The notes: a model not told the origin generated them from the letters alone. Numbered from the stretch's first letter, positions 34,589-43,954 are shown. The stretch is 64,000 nt of DNA from an uncultured Duodenibacillus sp. (GCA_944390745.1 CALXQK010000013.1:370696-434695), one strand, 5' to 3'. Numbers and translations are program-made.

Positions 34589-34643
34589 GTTCTTCCCCTT
34601 CAGGCGTCCGAAGCGGGCGTTCTGCGGCGATACAATGGGATCC

Positions 34644-34671
34644 GCCGCCCATTATGCGGGCGGCCTTTTTT
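34644..34671 (+). terminator. Intrinsic terminator between ftsX and rpoH
   Basis: GCCGCCC-N7-GGGCGGC (34644-34664) followed by six T's. A TACAAT hexamer lies directly before it (34631-34636) but has no -35 partner. The terminator ends 57 bases before the rpoH start. Confidence 0.8.
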
Positions 34672-34728
34672 GTGCAGCCTCCAGTCAGTTCCCCGCCCTT
34701 TCACCACCACTTCGACATAGGTCAGCGA

Positions 34729-35832
34729 ATGCGCAAGCACGACGACGATGCGGACATCTCCGACGTCTACGATCCGGCCGACGACGATGCCGCCCAGGCC
34801 GTGTTCGACCAGGCCGATCAATACGCCGACATTGAGGACATTGACGACGACGCCCCCGACGGGGAGGCGCCGCGCGGGCGCGCCGGCTCGCAGTGCCGCG
34901 CGCTCGGCATGCGCAGGCCTTCGGCGGGCGCCGTCGTGCCCTACAGCAAACCCTCGCACCTGCCGGCGGTCATTCCGAAGCTCGGCGACCTTGAGGCATT
35001 CATCCAGGCGGCCAACGCCGCGCCCATCCTGAGCGCGCAGCAGGAGCACGACCTTGCCGTGCGGCTGCGCGACAAGGGCGATCTCAACGCCGCCCAGCAG
35101 CTCATCCTGAGCCATCTGCGCCTGGTGGTGTCGGTGGCGCGCGGCTACCTCGGCTACGGCCTGCCCTACGCCGACCTCATCCAGGAGGGCAACATCGGCC
35201 TCATGAAGGCCATCAAGCACTTTGATCCGGACCGCGGCGTGCGGCTCATGACGTTCTCCATCCACTGGATTCGCTCGGAGATCCAGGAGTACGTGGTGCG
35301 CAACTGGCGCCTGGTGAAGCTTGCGACCACCAAGAACCAGCGCAAGCTCTTCTTCAACCTGCGCCAGATGAAGGACAGCGACAAGACGCTCACCCCCGAG
35401 CAGACCAGAAGCATCGCCGAGACGCTCGACGTCAAGCCCGAGGAGGTGCGTGAAATGGAGGCGCGCATGTCCGGCGGCGACACCTCGATCGACGGACGCT
35501 CCGGCGACGACCAGGACGGCGGCGCCATGGCTCCGATCGACTGGCTCTCGCGCGAGAACGACGAGCCCGAGGTGATTCTTGAGGAGAAGAACCGCGAGTC
35601 GATGGCCCGCGAGCAGCTCAAGAAGGCCATCGCCTCGCTCGATGCGCGCAGCCAGCGCGTCATCCGCGCGCGCTGGCTCAACGAGGATCCAAGCGGCAAC
35701 GTCGCGCCCAAGACGCTGCAGGAGCTCGCCGTCGAGCTGGGCGTCTCGGCCGAGCGCGTGCGCCAGATTGAAAAGAAGGCGCTGGCAAGGATGCGCGAGG
35801 AGCTTGCCGCAAGCCGCGACGACATTGAGTAG
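34729..35832 (+). CDS. rpoH: RpoH-type heat-shock sigma factor (sigma-32) with acidic N-terminal extension
   Basis: 367 residues from ATG 34729 (AGGT seven bases upstream); about 285 is usual. Region 1/2: SAQQEHDLAVRLRDKGDLNA, GYGLPYADLIQEGNIGLMKA, FDPDRGVRLMTFSIHWIRSE. The RpoH box NWRLVKLATTKNQRKLFFNL is diagnostic. Region 4 helix-turn-helix: TLQELAVELGVSAERVRQIE. The first ~60 residues are strongly acidic (DDDADISDVYDPADDDAAQ), followed by a Pro/Arg linker, and have no counterpart in E. coli RpoH. The place after ftsX matches the ftsYEX-rpoH order. Confidence 0.93.
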   Translation: MRKHDDDADISDVYDPADDDAAQAVFDQADQYADIEDIDDDAPDGEAPRGRAGSQCRALGMRRPSAGAVVPYSKPSHLPAVIPKLGDLEAFIQAANAAPILSAQQEHDLAVRLRDKGDLNAAQQLILSHLRLVVSVARGYLGYGLPYADLIQEGNIGLMKAIKHFDPDRGVRLMTFSIHWIRSEIQEYVVRNWRLVKLATTKNQRKLFFNLRQMKDSDKTLTPEQTRSIAETLDVKPEEVREMEARMSGGDTSIDGRSGDDQDGGAMAPIDWLSRENDEPEVILEEKNRESMAREQLKKAIASLDARSQRVIRARWLNEDPSGNVAPKTLQELAVELGVSAERVRQIEKKALARMREELAASRDDIE

Positions 35833-35862
35833 CGCCCCGGCCCCTTTTTCCCGAACCTAGAG

Positions 35863-36333
35863 ATGTTTCACGTTGTTCTTGTTCACCCCGAGATTCCGCC
35901 CAATACGGGCAACGTCATCCGTCTGTGCGCCAACACGGGCTGCACGCTGCACCTGATCGAGCCCCTGGGATTCTGCATCGACGACAAGCACCTGATCCGC
36001 GCCGGGCTCGACTATCACGAGTTCACGACGATGAAGACCTACCCGGACTGGGAGACGTTTCTCCTTCGGGAGCAGCCTGACGCCGCGCGCATGTTCGCCA
36101 TGACGACGAAGGGCTCCTCGATCTTCTCGACGGCGCGCTTTCAGCCGGGCGACTGGCTTGTCTTCGGCTGTGAAACGCGCGGACTGCCCGAGGCGCTGCG
36201 CGAGAGCTTTCCGCCGCAGCAGCGCATCCGGCTGCCGATGATGCCGGGCAACCGGTCGCTCAATCTCAGCAACGCCGTGGCCGTCACGGTCTTCGAGGCC
36301 TGGCGGCAGAACGGCTACCAGGGCGGCTGCTGA
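35863..36333 (+). CDS. trmL: tRNA (cytidine(34)-2'-O)-methyltransferase TrmL
   Basis: 156 residues, typical length. SPOUT fold: VLVHPEIPPNTGNVIRLCAN at the N-terminus, LHLIEPLGFCIDDKHLIRAG, LVFGCETRGLPEALRESFP and the knot segment IRLPMMPGNRSLNLSNAVAV. It methylates the wobble ribose of tRNA-Leu. It lies 30 bases after rpoH and converges with proB. Confidence 0.94.
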   Translation: MFHVVLVHPEIPPNTGNVIRLCANTGCTLHLIEPLGFCIDDKHLIRAGLDYHEFTTMKTYPDWETFLLREQPDAARMFAMTTKGSSIFSTARFQPGDWLVFGCETRGLPEALRESFPPQQRIRLPMMPGNRSLNLSNAVAVTVFEAWRQNGYQGGC

Positions 36334-36343
36334 GGACTGCCGC

Positions 36344-37489
36344 CTACACGCGCACCCGCTCGTTTTTCACAAGCATCACGAGGTTGTCGCGGTGCACGGC
36401 CTCGGGCTGCGCCGAGTAGCCCAGGATCGCATCGAGCTCCTCGGTATGGCGCCCGGCAATGCTGCGCATCTCGGCCGATGAGTAGTTCACCAGTCCCCGG
36501 GCAAGCTCCTCGCCGTCGGGCCCAAGGCACGTCACCACGTCGCCGCGCATGAATTCGCCGATGACGGCGCGCACGCCCACGGGCAGCAGGCTTGTCTTCC
36601 TGTCAAGCAGCGCATGTGCGGCCCCCGCGTCAAGAAGCAGCGACCCCTGGCTGCGCAGCTGGTCGGCAAGCCACATCTGCCGCGCGTGCAGCGGCGCATG
36701 AACGGCGTTGAACTGGGTGCCCAGGGGCTCGCCCGCGGCCAGCCGCACGAGCACGTCCTTCTCGCGTCCGGAGGCGACCACGGTGGACGCGCCGCTGCGT
36801 GCGGCGCGCTTGGCCGCAAGCACCTTGGTGATCATGCCGCCCCTGGAAAGAGAGCTTGCCGCGCCGCCGGCCATCTGCTCAAGCGCCGGGTCGCCCGCGG
36901 TGGCCAGGGCAATGAAGCGCGCGTTGGGATCGCGCCGGGGGTCGGCTGAATACATGCCCCTCTGGTCGGTCAGGATGACCAGGACGTCGGCCTCGACGAG
37001 GTTGGTCACCAGGGCGCCGAGCGTGTCGTTGTCCCCCACCTTGATCTCATCGGTCACGACCGTGTCGTTTTCGTTGATGATGGGAACAACGCCCAGCGCA
37101 AGCAGCGTGCGCAGCGTGTCGCGCGCGTTGAGATAGCGCTCGCGGTTGGAGAGATCGGCGTGGGTGAGAAGAATCTGCGCGGTCTTGACGCCGTGCTGCG
37201 CAAAGTGCGCCTCATAGGCCTGCGCAAGCCCCATCTGCCCGACAGCCGCCGCGGCCTGCACCTCGCAGATGCGCTCGGGGCGCTTCTCCCAGCCCAGCCG
37301 CAGCACGCCCTCGGCCACGGCGCCGGAGCTCACAAGAATCACCTCCCGGCCCGAGTGCTGCAGCGCGGCAATCTGGGCGGCAAGCGTTTCAATGGCCTGC
37401 TGGTCAAGCCCGCGGCCGTCGTTGGTCACCAGGGCGCTGCCCACCTTCACCACGACGCGGCGGGCGTCGGCCACTGCTCTTTGCGACAT
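36344..37489 (-). CDS. proB: Glutamate 5-kinase
   Basis: 381 residues. Amino-acid kinase domain: [54 protein letters not shown] and [19 protein letters not shown]-terminal PUA domain (about residues 285-375, with [20 protein letters not shown]) is present, as in full-length ProB. It catalyses the first step of proline synthesis. A GGAG site precedes ATG 37489. It follows obg by 89 bases, a standard order. Confidence 0.95.
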   Translation of the reverse strand: MSQRAVADARRVVVKVGSALVTNDGRGLDQQAIETLAAQIAALQHSGREVILVSSGAVAEGVLRLGWEKRPERICEVQAAAAVGQMGLAQAYEAHFAQHGVKTAQILLTHADLSNRERYLNARDTLRTLLALGVVPIINENDTVVTDEIKVGDNDTLGALVTNLVEADVLVILTDQRGMYSADPRRDPNARFIALATAGDPALEQMAGGAASSLSRGGMITKVLAAKRAARSGASTVVASGREKDVLVRLAAGEPLGTQFNAVHAPLHARQMWLADQLRSQGSLLLDAGAAHALLDRKTSLLPVGVRAVIGEFMRGDVVTCLGPDGEELARGLVNYSSAEMRSIAGRHTEELDAILGYSAQPEAVHRDNLVMLVKNERVRV

Positions 37490-37578
37490 TGTCTTCTCTC
37501 CTCACATGGGAAAAAGGTCGGAGGAAAAGGCGCTCCGGGGGCTGCCCTTCCGCGCATCCGGCCTCTGCAGAATCCCGG

Positions 37579-38748
<1,170 letters not shown>

Positions 38749-38796
38749 TCAAAAAAATTATGCCGCAAGCGCCCCGCCGGCATGCGGGGCGCCCGC

Positions 38797-38840
38797 AAAA
38801 AAAAGAAAACCCTGCGCCGGAGAAGCTCTCCCGTGCAGGG
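38797..38840 (-). terminator. Terminator after rpmA
   Basis: Minus strand: CCCTGC (38835-38840) pairs with GCAGGG (38810-38815), extended by inner CGGGAG/CTCCGG pairing, and is followed by TTTTC and eight T's. A second perfect 9-bp hairpin follows at 38769-38792. Confidence 0.8.
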
Positions 38841-38932
38841 CTTTGCAATGCTCAAGGGTGCCTGTCGAGAGGGCGCCGCGCCGGATCCGGGGATCCCGCC
38901 CGCGCCCCTTCCAGGCCAAGCGGTGCGCCGAA

Positions 38933-39196
38933 CTAGCCGGCGACCGGAACCACCTTCACGAACTGGTGGTTCCTCGGGCCCTTGACCTCGAAGGTCACGA
39001 GACCGTCAACCTTCGCAAAGAGGGTGTGGTCGCGCCCCATGCCGACATTGTCGCCGGCGTGGAACTGCGTGCCGCGCTGGCGAACGATGATGCCGCCGGC
39101 GCTGATCATTGCATTGCCGAAAACCTTGACGCCCAGACGCTTGGCCTGAGAATCACGACCGTTGCGGGTGGAACCGCCGCCTTTCTTGTGTGCCAT
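38933..39196 (-). CDS. rpmA: 50S ribosomal protein L27
   Basis: 87 residues. [20 protein letters not shown] at the start and [20 protein letters not shown] in the core are diagnostic. It is 32 bases after rplU and shares its promoter. Confidence 0.98.
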   Translation of the reverse strand: MAHKKGGGSTRNGRDSQAKRLGVKVFGNAMISAGGIIVRQRGTQFHAGDNVGMGRDHTLFAKVDGLVTFEVKGPRNHQFVKVVPVAG

Positions 39197-39228
39197 TTCT
39201 GATCTTCCTAATAGCTGACGTTTCTCAA

Positions 39229-39540
39229 TTAAGCCTGAATCTTGACGATCTTGAGCTCGGTGTAGTTCTGGCGATGACCGGCGCTCTTCATGGAGTGCTT
39301 GCGGCGACGGAACTTGAAGATGCGCACCTTGTCATGGCGGCCGTGGTGGGTGACGCTGGCCGTCACGCTCGCGCCCTCGACGAGCGGCGTGCCGACCTTG
39401 AGACCTTCCTCGGTGCTCACGAGGAGCACGTCGTTGAGAACGACCTCGGCGCCCTCGGCGGCGTCGATCGATTCAACCTTGATGAATTCGCCTTCGGCAA
39501 CGCGATACTGCTTGCCGCCGGTCTTGATGATTGCGTACAT
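39229..39540 (-). CDS. rplU: 50S ribosomal protein L21
   Basis: 103 residues from ATG 39540 ([20 protein letters not shown]) with GAGG six bases upstream. The C-terminal [20 protein letters not shown] is diagnostic. First gene of rplU-rpmA. A leader of about 150 bases separates it from a near-consensus promoter. Confidence 0.98.
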   Translation of the reverse strand: MYAIIKTGGKQYRVAEGEFIKVESIDAAEGAEVVLNDVLLVSTEEGLKVGTPLVEGASVTASVTHHGRHDKVRIFKFRRRKHSMKSAGHRQNYTELKIVKIQA

Positions 39541-39698
39541 GAATAACCTCGCCGTTTCGCTCCCGGACCGAACCGGTTGACGAAACCTTTTTGTTTTCAA
39601 AAGTCCATGCGCACTGTGCTTTGCCTCTGCAGGCGATCCGCCTCCGGAAGGCAACATCGGCACGCGCGCACCCCTTTCCCTGCGTAGGAAAGACCGCG

Positions 39699-39727
39699 AT
39701 TATGTCACGACCTCAGGTGGGTGTCAA
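39699..39727 (-). promoter_or_regulatory. Sigma-70 promoter of rplU-rpmA
   Basis: Minus strand TTGACA (39722-39727), 17-base spacer, CATAAT (39699-39704). This is the best promoter match in the window and fits high expression of ribosomal protein genes. The start point would be near 39692. Confidence 0.85.
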
Positions 39728-39779
39728 CGCCGCGGCACGAATTTTCCTAGAAAAAACAAACTTCAAGCCGCGCCCCGCG

Positions 39780-41327
39780 TCAGGACTCGACGAGAAAGTC
39801 CCCGGCCGTGAGCTTCATGCGGCGGCGCACCTGCGCGGCGGTACGGCCGCGGCAGTCGCGCACCATCGCCTCGACCGCGGGCGTGAGCTCGCGCGCGAGC
39901 TGCGCGTCGAGCTGTCCGATGCGCAGCCGCCGGTAGAGCACGTCCTGCGCCGTGCAGGCGCCCGTGGTGAGAACCGACATTCCCACCACCCGGCGCAGCC
40001 GGTCGGACAGGGCGCCGCCCACGCCGGCCCCGCCCTCGAGCAGGTCGCGCTGCAGCTCCTCGAGCTCAAGCCGTCCGGGCTCGAGCAAGGGCAGCGAGCG
40101 CGTCATGCAGCCGCGGCGCGGCACCAGGCGCATCTGCTGCGCGGTGCGCATGGCCATTTCGGCCATCGCGCGATACACCGTCCAGCTGCCGCCGGCCACC
40201 GTGATCATGTTGCCGAACTCGGGCACCACGGCATAGGTGCGGGTCATGTTGGCGGTGCTGCCCGCCCGAAGCCCGGCGCGGCGCGCCTCGAGCACGGGGC
40301 GCAGACCGGCAAAGCTCGCCTTGACGTCCTCGCGCAGCACGCGCCGCGTAAAGAACCGGCTCGCGCGCTGCATCAAGAATTCGACCTCATCCTGCGTGGG
40401 CTGCGGATCAAAGGGCGCCTGTCCCTGGTCGACCTCGGTGGTGCCGATCACCAGCCGCCCCTGCCAGGGGATGCAGTACAGCGCCCGGCCTCCGCGGCCG
40501 GCGGGCACCACCATGGCGTTGCCCGTGGGCAGAAACGAGCGGTCAACCACGATGTGGGTGCCCCGGGCCACGCGCACCAGGGGCGAAACGTCGACGTCGA
40601 CCATCCGGCGCAGACCGTCCACCCAGACGCCCGTGCAGTTGAGAATCACCCGGCCCGAGATCTCAAGGGTCTCGCCCCCGAGCCGGTCCTCAACCACAAC
40701 TGCGGTCAGGCGCCGTCCGTCGCTGCGAAATCCCGTGACCGCCGCATGGTTGAGCACGACCGCACCGTAGTGCACGGCCGTGCGAAGCAGCGCCATCCCC
40801 AGTCCAGCATCGTCAAACTGCGCGTCCGAATACGCAAAGGCCGCCTTGAGCCCCTTGCGCACGATGCCGGGCAGCTGCGCCATGGCGTTGACGCGGCCGA
40901 CGGCGGCCACGCCGTGCAGGCCGCGGCCGCCCGAGGACAGCAGGTTGTAGACCCCCAGCCCGAGGCCCCATCCGGCCGCCTTGAGGTAGCTGTAGCAGGG
41001 CACGACGAAGGTCTGTGCGCGCACAAGCTGCGGGGCGTTCTGCAGCAGCAGCCGGCGCTCAAAGAGCGCCTCGCGGATGCACGGCCACTGCAGGGGATTG
41101 GAAAGGTGCCGCACGCCGCCGTGAATGAGCTTGGTTGAGCGCGACGAGGTTCCGGCGCAAAAGTCCTGCGAATCCACGAGCGCCACCGACAGGCCGCGGC
41201 TGGCCGCGTCCACGGCCGCGCCAAGCCCCGTGGCGCCGCCGCCGATGACGACGACATCAAAGGACGAAGCGGACCTGAGCCTTGCGCACATGTCCTCGCG
41301 GCGCCACTCGACGATCTTTGTGTCCAT
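39780..41327 (-). CDS. glpD: Aerobic glycerol-3-phosphate dehydrogenase (FAD)
   Basis: 515 residues from ATG 41327 with GAGG nine bases upstream. FAD-binding VVVIGGGATGLGAAVDAASR (about residues 24-43) and the substrate-region GTSSRSTKLIHGGVRHL are followed by the catalytic domain (WQGRLVIGTTEVDQ and FAGLRPVL) and a C-terminal helical DAO domain (from about residue 395). It oxidises glycerol 3-phosphate to DHAP at the inner membrane and feeds quinone. No glycerol uptake genes are adjacent; here it may serve phospholipid-derived G3P. Confidence 0.92.
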   Translation of the reverse strand: MDTKIVEWRREDMCARLRSASSFDVVVIGGGATGLGAAVDAASRGLSVALVDSQDFCAGTSSRSTKLIHGGVRHLSNPLQWPCIREALFERRLLLQNAPQLVRAQTFVVPCYSYLKAAGWGLGLGVYNLLSSGGRGLHGVAAVGRVNAMAQLPGIVRKGLKAAFAYSDAQFDDAGLGMALLRTAVHYGAVVLNHAAVTGFRSDGRRLTAVVVEDRLGGETLEISGRVILNCTGVWVDGLRRMVDVDVSPLVRVARGTHIVVDRSFLPTGNAMVVPAGRGGRALYCIPWQGRLVIGTTEVDQGQAPFDPQPTQDEVEFLMQRASRFFTRRVLREDVKASFAGLRPVLEARRAGLRAGSTANMTRTYAVVPEFGNMITVAGGSWTVYRAMAEMAMRTAQQMRLVPRRGCMTRSLPLLEPGRLELEELQRDLLEGGAGVGGALSDRLRRVVGMSVLTTGACTAQDVLYRRLRIGQLDAQLARELTPAVEAMVRDCRGRTAAQVRRRMKLTAGDFLVES

Positions 41328-41423
41328 CTGGGGAATCCTCGTGAATGCTGGGTTTGGTTGCTCAACGTCGGCCAAAGGCCCGGAAGGCCCGCAAGGGCGC
41401 CTCCGGCCCCTGCGGCGCACAGG

Positions 41424-41448
41424 AAAAAAGGCGCCGGCCTCAGGCGCC
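41424..41448 (-). terminator. Terminator of the RS/RD-repeat protein gene
   Basis: Minus strand GGCGCC-N7-GGCGCC (41430-41448) then six T's; the stem overlaps the stop codon. Confidence 0.7.
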
Positions 41449-42138
41449 GTGCTCGGCAAGAGGCTTGCCGGGCTCGTCGCCGGCCTGCTCCTCAATCGCC
41501 CCGGCGTCGTCCTCGGCGGTCTCGGCCCCGGACGCCTGGCCAGCCTCGTTCTCCCCGGGAGTGCCGGCGGAGGCCTCCTCAGGCAGCGCCTCGGGCGCCT
41601 CCTCGGCCTGGCGCTCCCGAACCAGACGCGAGAGCGCAATCACCTGCCGCAGCGCGCTGTTGACGTCCTCGGGCGTCTTGAAAAAGCGCGCCACATCCGC
41701 ATCGAGCCGCACCGAGGCCGTCTGAACGAAGGCCGTGCGGTCGGCATAGCGGCGCGTTTCCACCGCCCGGGCGCGGGGGCCGGAGCGGGTGGCGCCCTCA
41801 AAGCGGCTGCCGCCGCCGAAGCGCTTGAAGCCGGGCTTGCCGCCGAAGCGGGGGCGGTCGCCGAAGTCGCGCCGCTCGCCGTCGCGCTCAAAGCGCGCCG
41901 GACGGTCCTGGAAGCGCTCGCGGGAAAAACCGCGCTCGCCGCGGCTGCCGTCGCCGTCTTCATAGCGGTTGTTGTAGGGACGTCCGAAGGAGCGCTCGCC
42001 GCGGGAGCTGAAGCGATCGCCGGAGCGATCACCGGAGCGATCGCCGGAGCGATCGCCGAAGCGGTCGCTGAAACGATCAGGGGAACGGTCGCTGAAGCTG
42101 CGGCGCGGGGGCTTGTCATTGAAACGGTCAAATGCCAT
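41440..42138 (-). CDS. RS/RD-repeat low-complexity protein with conserved-looking core, function unknown
   Basis: 232 residues; family not recognised. Residues 1-110 are Arg/Asp/Ser/Gly/Phe-rich with tetrad repeats (SDRFGDRSGDRSGDRS) and RGG-like boxes (FGGKPGFKRFGGGSRF). Residues ~120-175 look folded: ETRRYADRTAFVQTASVRLD and DVARFFKTPEDVNSALRQVI. The tail (~60 residues) is Glu/Ala-rich and acidic. A GAGG site six bases before ATG 42138 and a terminator at the stop support expression. The composition resembles RNA-binding or condensate-forming proteins; that is inference only. Confidence 0.75.
   Translation of the reverse strand: MAFDRFNDKPPRRSFSDRSPDRFSDRFGDRSGDRSGDRSGDRFSSRGERSFGRPYNNRYEDGDGSRGERGFSRERFQDRPARFERDGERRDFGDRPRFGGKPGFKRFGGGSRFEGATRSGPRARAVETRRYADRTAFVQTASVRLDADVARFFKTPEDVNSALRQVIALSRLVRERQAEEAPEALPEEASAGTPGENEAGQASGAETAEDDAGAIEEQAGDEPGKPLAEHGA
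42009..42092. repeat. Seven 12-bp tandem repeat units encoding the DR tetrads
   Basis: Unit consensus CGGAGCGATCGC on the plus strand. Three central units are nearly identical and the outer ones have diverged. Each unit codes one four-residue [S/F]-x-D-R-type tetrad of the minus-strand protein, so unit number can change without a frameshift. Confidence 0.85.
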
Positions 42139-42510
42139 GGTCTACCTCTATCTCTTGTTGTATGTCTCTTGCTGTTTATTTTTTCGTGCGCCCCGGGGGC
42201 GGCACGCATTTGCTGCATGAAAAATTCATCTGCGGCCGCCGTCATCTCAAAAGTCCTGCACTGGGCAGCCCGGACGGCCATTTTCTGTCTTTCTTCACCG
42301 GGCGGCTTCTGCGCCCCTATTCTCAAAATTCTCTCAAGGATCCACTCTTGCGGCGCCCCTGCGCCTCTTCACGCTCCCAAATCACGAAACAAAAAGCCAT
42401 CTCTGCGGGGCTTACCCCAACCCGCGGAACAATTTATACATCTGCGGACAAGCACGCATAAATTCTGCGGTTTCCCCGTGCGATTTTTCAAGCCGTTGCG
42501 GCTAAACTCC
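42139..42510. other. Divergent intergenic region before the HPF gene, no gene seen
   Basis: About 370 bases, lower in GC than the flanks. Open frames on both strands lack family resemblance and good starts. TATACA at 42430 could be a plus-strand -10 element with a weak -35 (CTTACC). I see no RNA gene. Confidence 0.4.
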
Positions 42511-42539
42511 AATCAAGGAAAGAAAAAATTTCCTTGATT
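42511..42539. promoter_or_regulatory. Perfect 11-bp inverted repeat in the HPF leader
   Basis: AATCAAGGAAA-N7-TTTCCTTGATT, 30 bases before the HPF start codon and 16 bases before its AGAGAGG ribosome-binding site. No T-run follows it, so it is not an ordinary terminator. It may be a protein-binding site or a 5'-UTR hairpin. The 5' arm contains AAGGA, which the hairpin would hide. Confidence 0.6.
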
Positions 42540-42569
42540 CCTGACAACAACAAAAAGAGAGGTTTTCAT

Positions 42570-42869
42570 ATGCTGCAGGTCATCTTTCATGGCGTGGATC
42601 GCTCACCGGCCGCCGAGGCCGACATCACGGACCGCTTTGAAGCCCTCAAACGTTTCGACAACTCCATGACCGAATGCAAGGCGACCATCACCAAGGTCGG
42701 CCGTCAGGGTCTGGGTGAATTCAGCGTCAAGCTCGACATTGTGGTGGGCGGCGGCCGTACCATCGTCGCCTCGGAAAACGACCCGGACGCCATGTGCGCC
42801 ATCAACAAGGTGTTTGACACCGTGCGCCGCATGGTCAAGGACGAAAACGACAAGCGCCACCAGCACTAG
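42570..42869 (+). CDS. hpf: HPF/RaiA family ribosome hibernation factor (short form)
   Basis: 99 residues from ATG 42570, with AGAGAGG seven bases upstream. MLQVIFHGVDRSPAAEADIT, ECKATITKVGRQGLGEFSVK and ASENDPDAMCAINKVFDTVR follow the S30EA/HPF beta-alpha-beta-beta-beta-alpha pattern. Short HPFs promote 100S dimers together with RMF, or act like YfiA. Basic residues in the core and the DENDKRHQH tail are typical. No rpoN or PTS genes flank it, unlike the usual hpf locus. Confidence 0.88.
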   Translation: MLQVIFHGVDRSPAAEADITDRFEALKRFDNSMTECKATITKVGRQGLGEFSVKLDIVVGGGRTIVASENDPDAMCAINKVFDTVRRMVKDENDKRHQH

Positions 42870-42916
42870 GTTTCCCAAACCCGCAGGCCCGCGCCTGCGG
42901 TCATCTCCTGACGAAG

Positions 42917-42952
42917 GCCGCCGGAGGCAGACGCATCCGGCGGCTTTTTTTT
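42917..42952 (+). terminator. Terminator of the HPF gene
   Basis: GCCGCCGGA-N10-TCCGGCGGC followed by eight T's. Confidence 0.92.
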
Positions 42953-43015
42953 CGGCCGCCGGAACCTGTCCGATTCTACAAAACATTTTCTGCGGCCATG
43001 AAAAAAGCGGGCACG

Positions 43016-43050
43016 AAAAAGCCCGCCGGTACTTCTCGACTCAGCGGGCT
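43016..43050 (-). terminator. Terminator of the tRNA operon
   Basis: Minus strand AGCCCGC (43044-43050) pairs with GCGGGCT (43020-43026), then a T-run. Confidence 0.8.
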
Positions 43051-43058
43051 GTAATCGG

Positions 43059-43134
43059 TGGCGTCCCTAAGCGGATTCGAACCGCTGTACCAACCGTGAA
43101 AGGGTTGTGTCCTAGGCCTCTAGACGATAGGGAC
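43059..43134 (-). tRNA. tRNA-Glu (anticodon UUC)
   Basis: 76 nt including an encoded CCA. Acceptor stem GTCCCTA/TAGGGAC, D-arm TCGTCTAGAGGCCTAGGAC, anticodon arm CAACC-CTTTCAC-GGTTG (anticodon TTC), T-arm with GGTTCGAATCC. It differs from E. coli tRNA-Glu mainly in stem base pairs. It lies 12 bases after tRNA-Ala. Confidence 0.96.
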
Positions 43135-43146
43135 CTTAAGAATTCT

Positions 43147-43222
<76 letters not shown>

Positions 43223-43234
43223 GAAGGAGACAGA

Positions 43235-43263
43235 ACTATACACGGGGCCAACCCCTTTTGCAA
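43235..43263 (-). promoter_or_regulatory. Promoter of the tRNA-Ala/tRNA-Glu operon
   Basis: Minus strand TTGCAA (43258-43263), 17-base spacer, TATAGT (43235-43240). The start point would be about six bases before tRNA-Ala. Confidence 0.75.
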
Positions 43264-43432
43264 GTTCTTCCAACCCTTTTTCTAAGATTTTTTCAGTGAA
43301 AAAACTCAAACTACTGATTTTAAACAAAAAGTTTTTTGCCTGCCGAAACGTCCCCCTCTTTGCTCCGCGCACTGCTATCGTTTGCCACGGCGATTCCGCC
43401 GCTCTTTCGCATCCCTGAAGTTTTTTCAAGCC

Positions 43433-43954
43433 ATGAGCCTGCACCTGCCCCGTCCCGACTTTGAAGACAAGATTGTTTCGATTGACGCGCTGCCCGGGCG
43501 GCGCGCCGCCCTCAAGCCCCCCGTGGTGATGACCAACGGCGTCTTCGACATCCTGCACCGCGGTCACGTCACGTACCTCGCGCAGGCCCGCGCCCTGGGC
43601 GGCAGCCTGATCGTCGCGGTCAACTCCGACGCCTCGGTGAAGCTCCTCGGCAAGGGCGACGACCGTCCGGTGAACACCGAGGCCGACCGCGCGGCGGTGC
43701 TTGCCGCGCTCGAGTCCGTGGACCTTGTGGTGATCTTCAGCGACAAGGTGCCCCTGCGGGCAATCGAGGCCGCGCACCCCGACATCTACGTCAAGGGCGG
43801 CGACTACCGCGTGGAGGATCTGCCCGAGGCGCGGCTTGTCGCCGGCTGGGGCGCCAGGACCATCACCGTGGCCTTTGAGCACCAGCGCTCGACCACGGCG
43901 CTTCTGGCGAAGGTGCGCGGCTCGGCGCCCGGGACAGGAAAAAAGGACGCCTGA
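43433..43954 (+). CDS. rfaE2: D-glycero-beta-D-manno-heptose 1-phosphate adenylyltransferase (RfaE domain II)
   Basis: 173 residues from ATG 43433 (MSLHLPRPDF). Cytidylyltransferase-like fold with TNGVFDILHRGHVTYLAQAR (HxGH), the ADVD-like LGKGDDRPVNTEADRAAVLA and YVKGGDYRVEDLPEARLV. It is the separate nucleotidyltransferase half of HldE; many Betaproteobacteria encode kinase and transferase apart. The product ADP-heptose builds the LPS inner core. It converges with galU. Confidence 0.93.
   Translation: MSLHLPRPDFEDKIVSIDALPGRRAALKPPVVMTNGVFDILHRGHVTYLAQARALGGSLIVAVNSDASVKLLGKGDDRPVNTEADRAAVLAALESVDLVVIFSDKVPLRAIEAAHPDIYVKGGDYRVEDLPEARLVAGWGARTITVAFEHQRSTTALLAKVRGSAPGTGKKDA

Noticed and set aside
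34631-34636. TACAAT as an rpoH promoter
   Set aside because: No -35 hexamer at 16-18 bases, and a start point here would run straight into a terminator.
39591-41138. A 515-codon plus-strand open frame over glpD
   Set aside because: Antisense shadow of glpD; His/Arg/Gly-rich, no domain, and it crosses the rplU promoter.
42009-42092. Short regular repeats that might suggest a CRISPR array
   Set aside because: Units are 12 bp, directly adjacent without spacers, and in frame inside a coding region.
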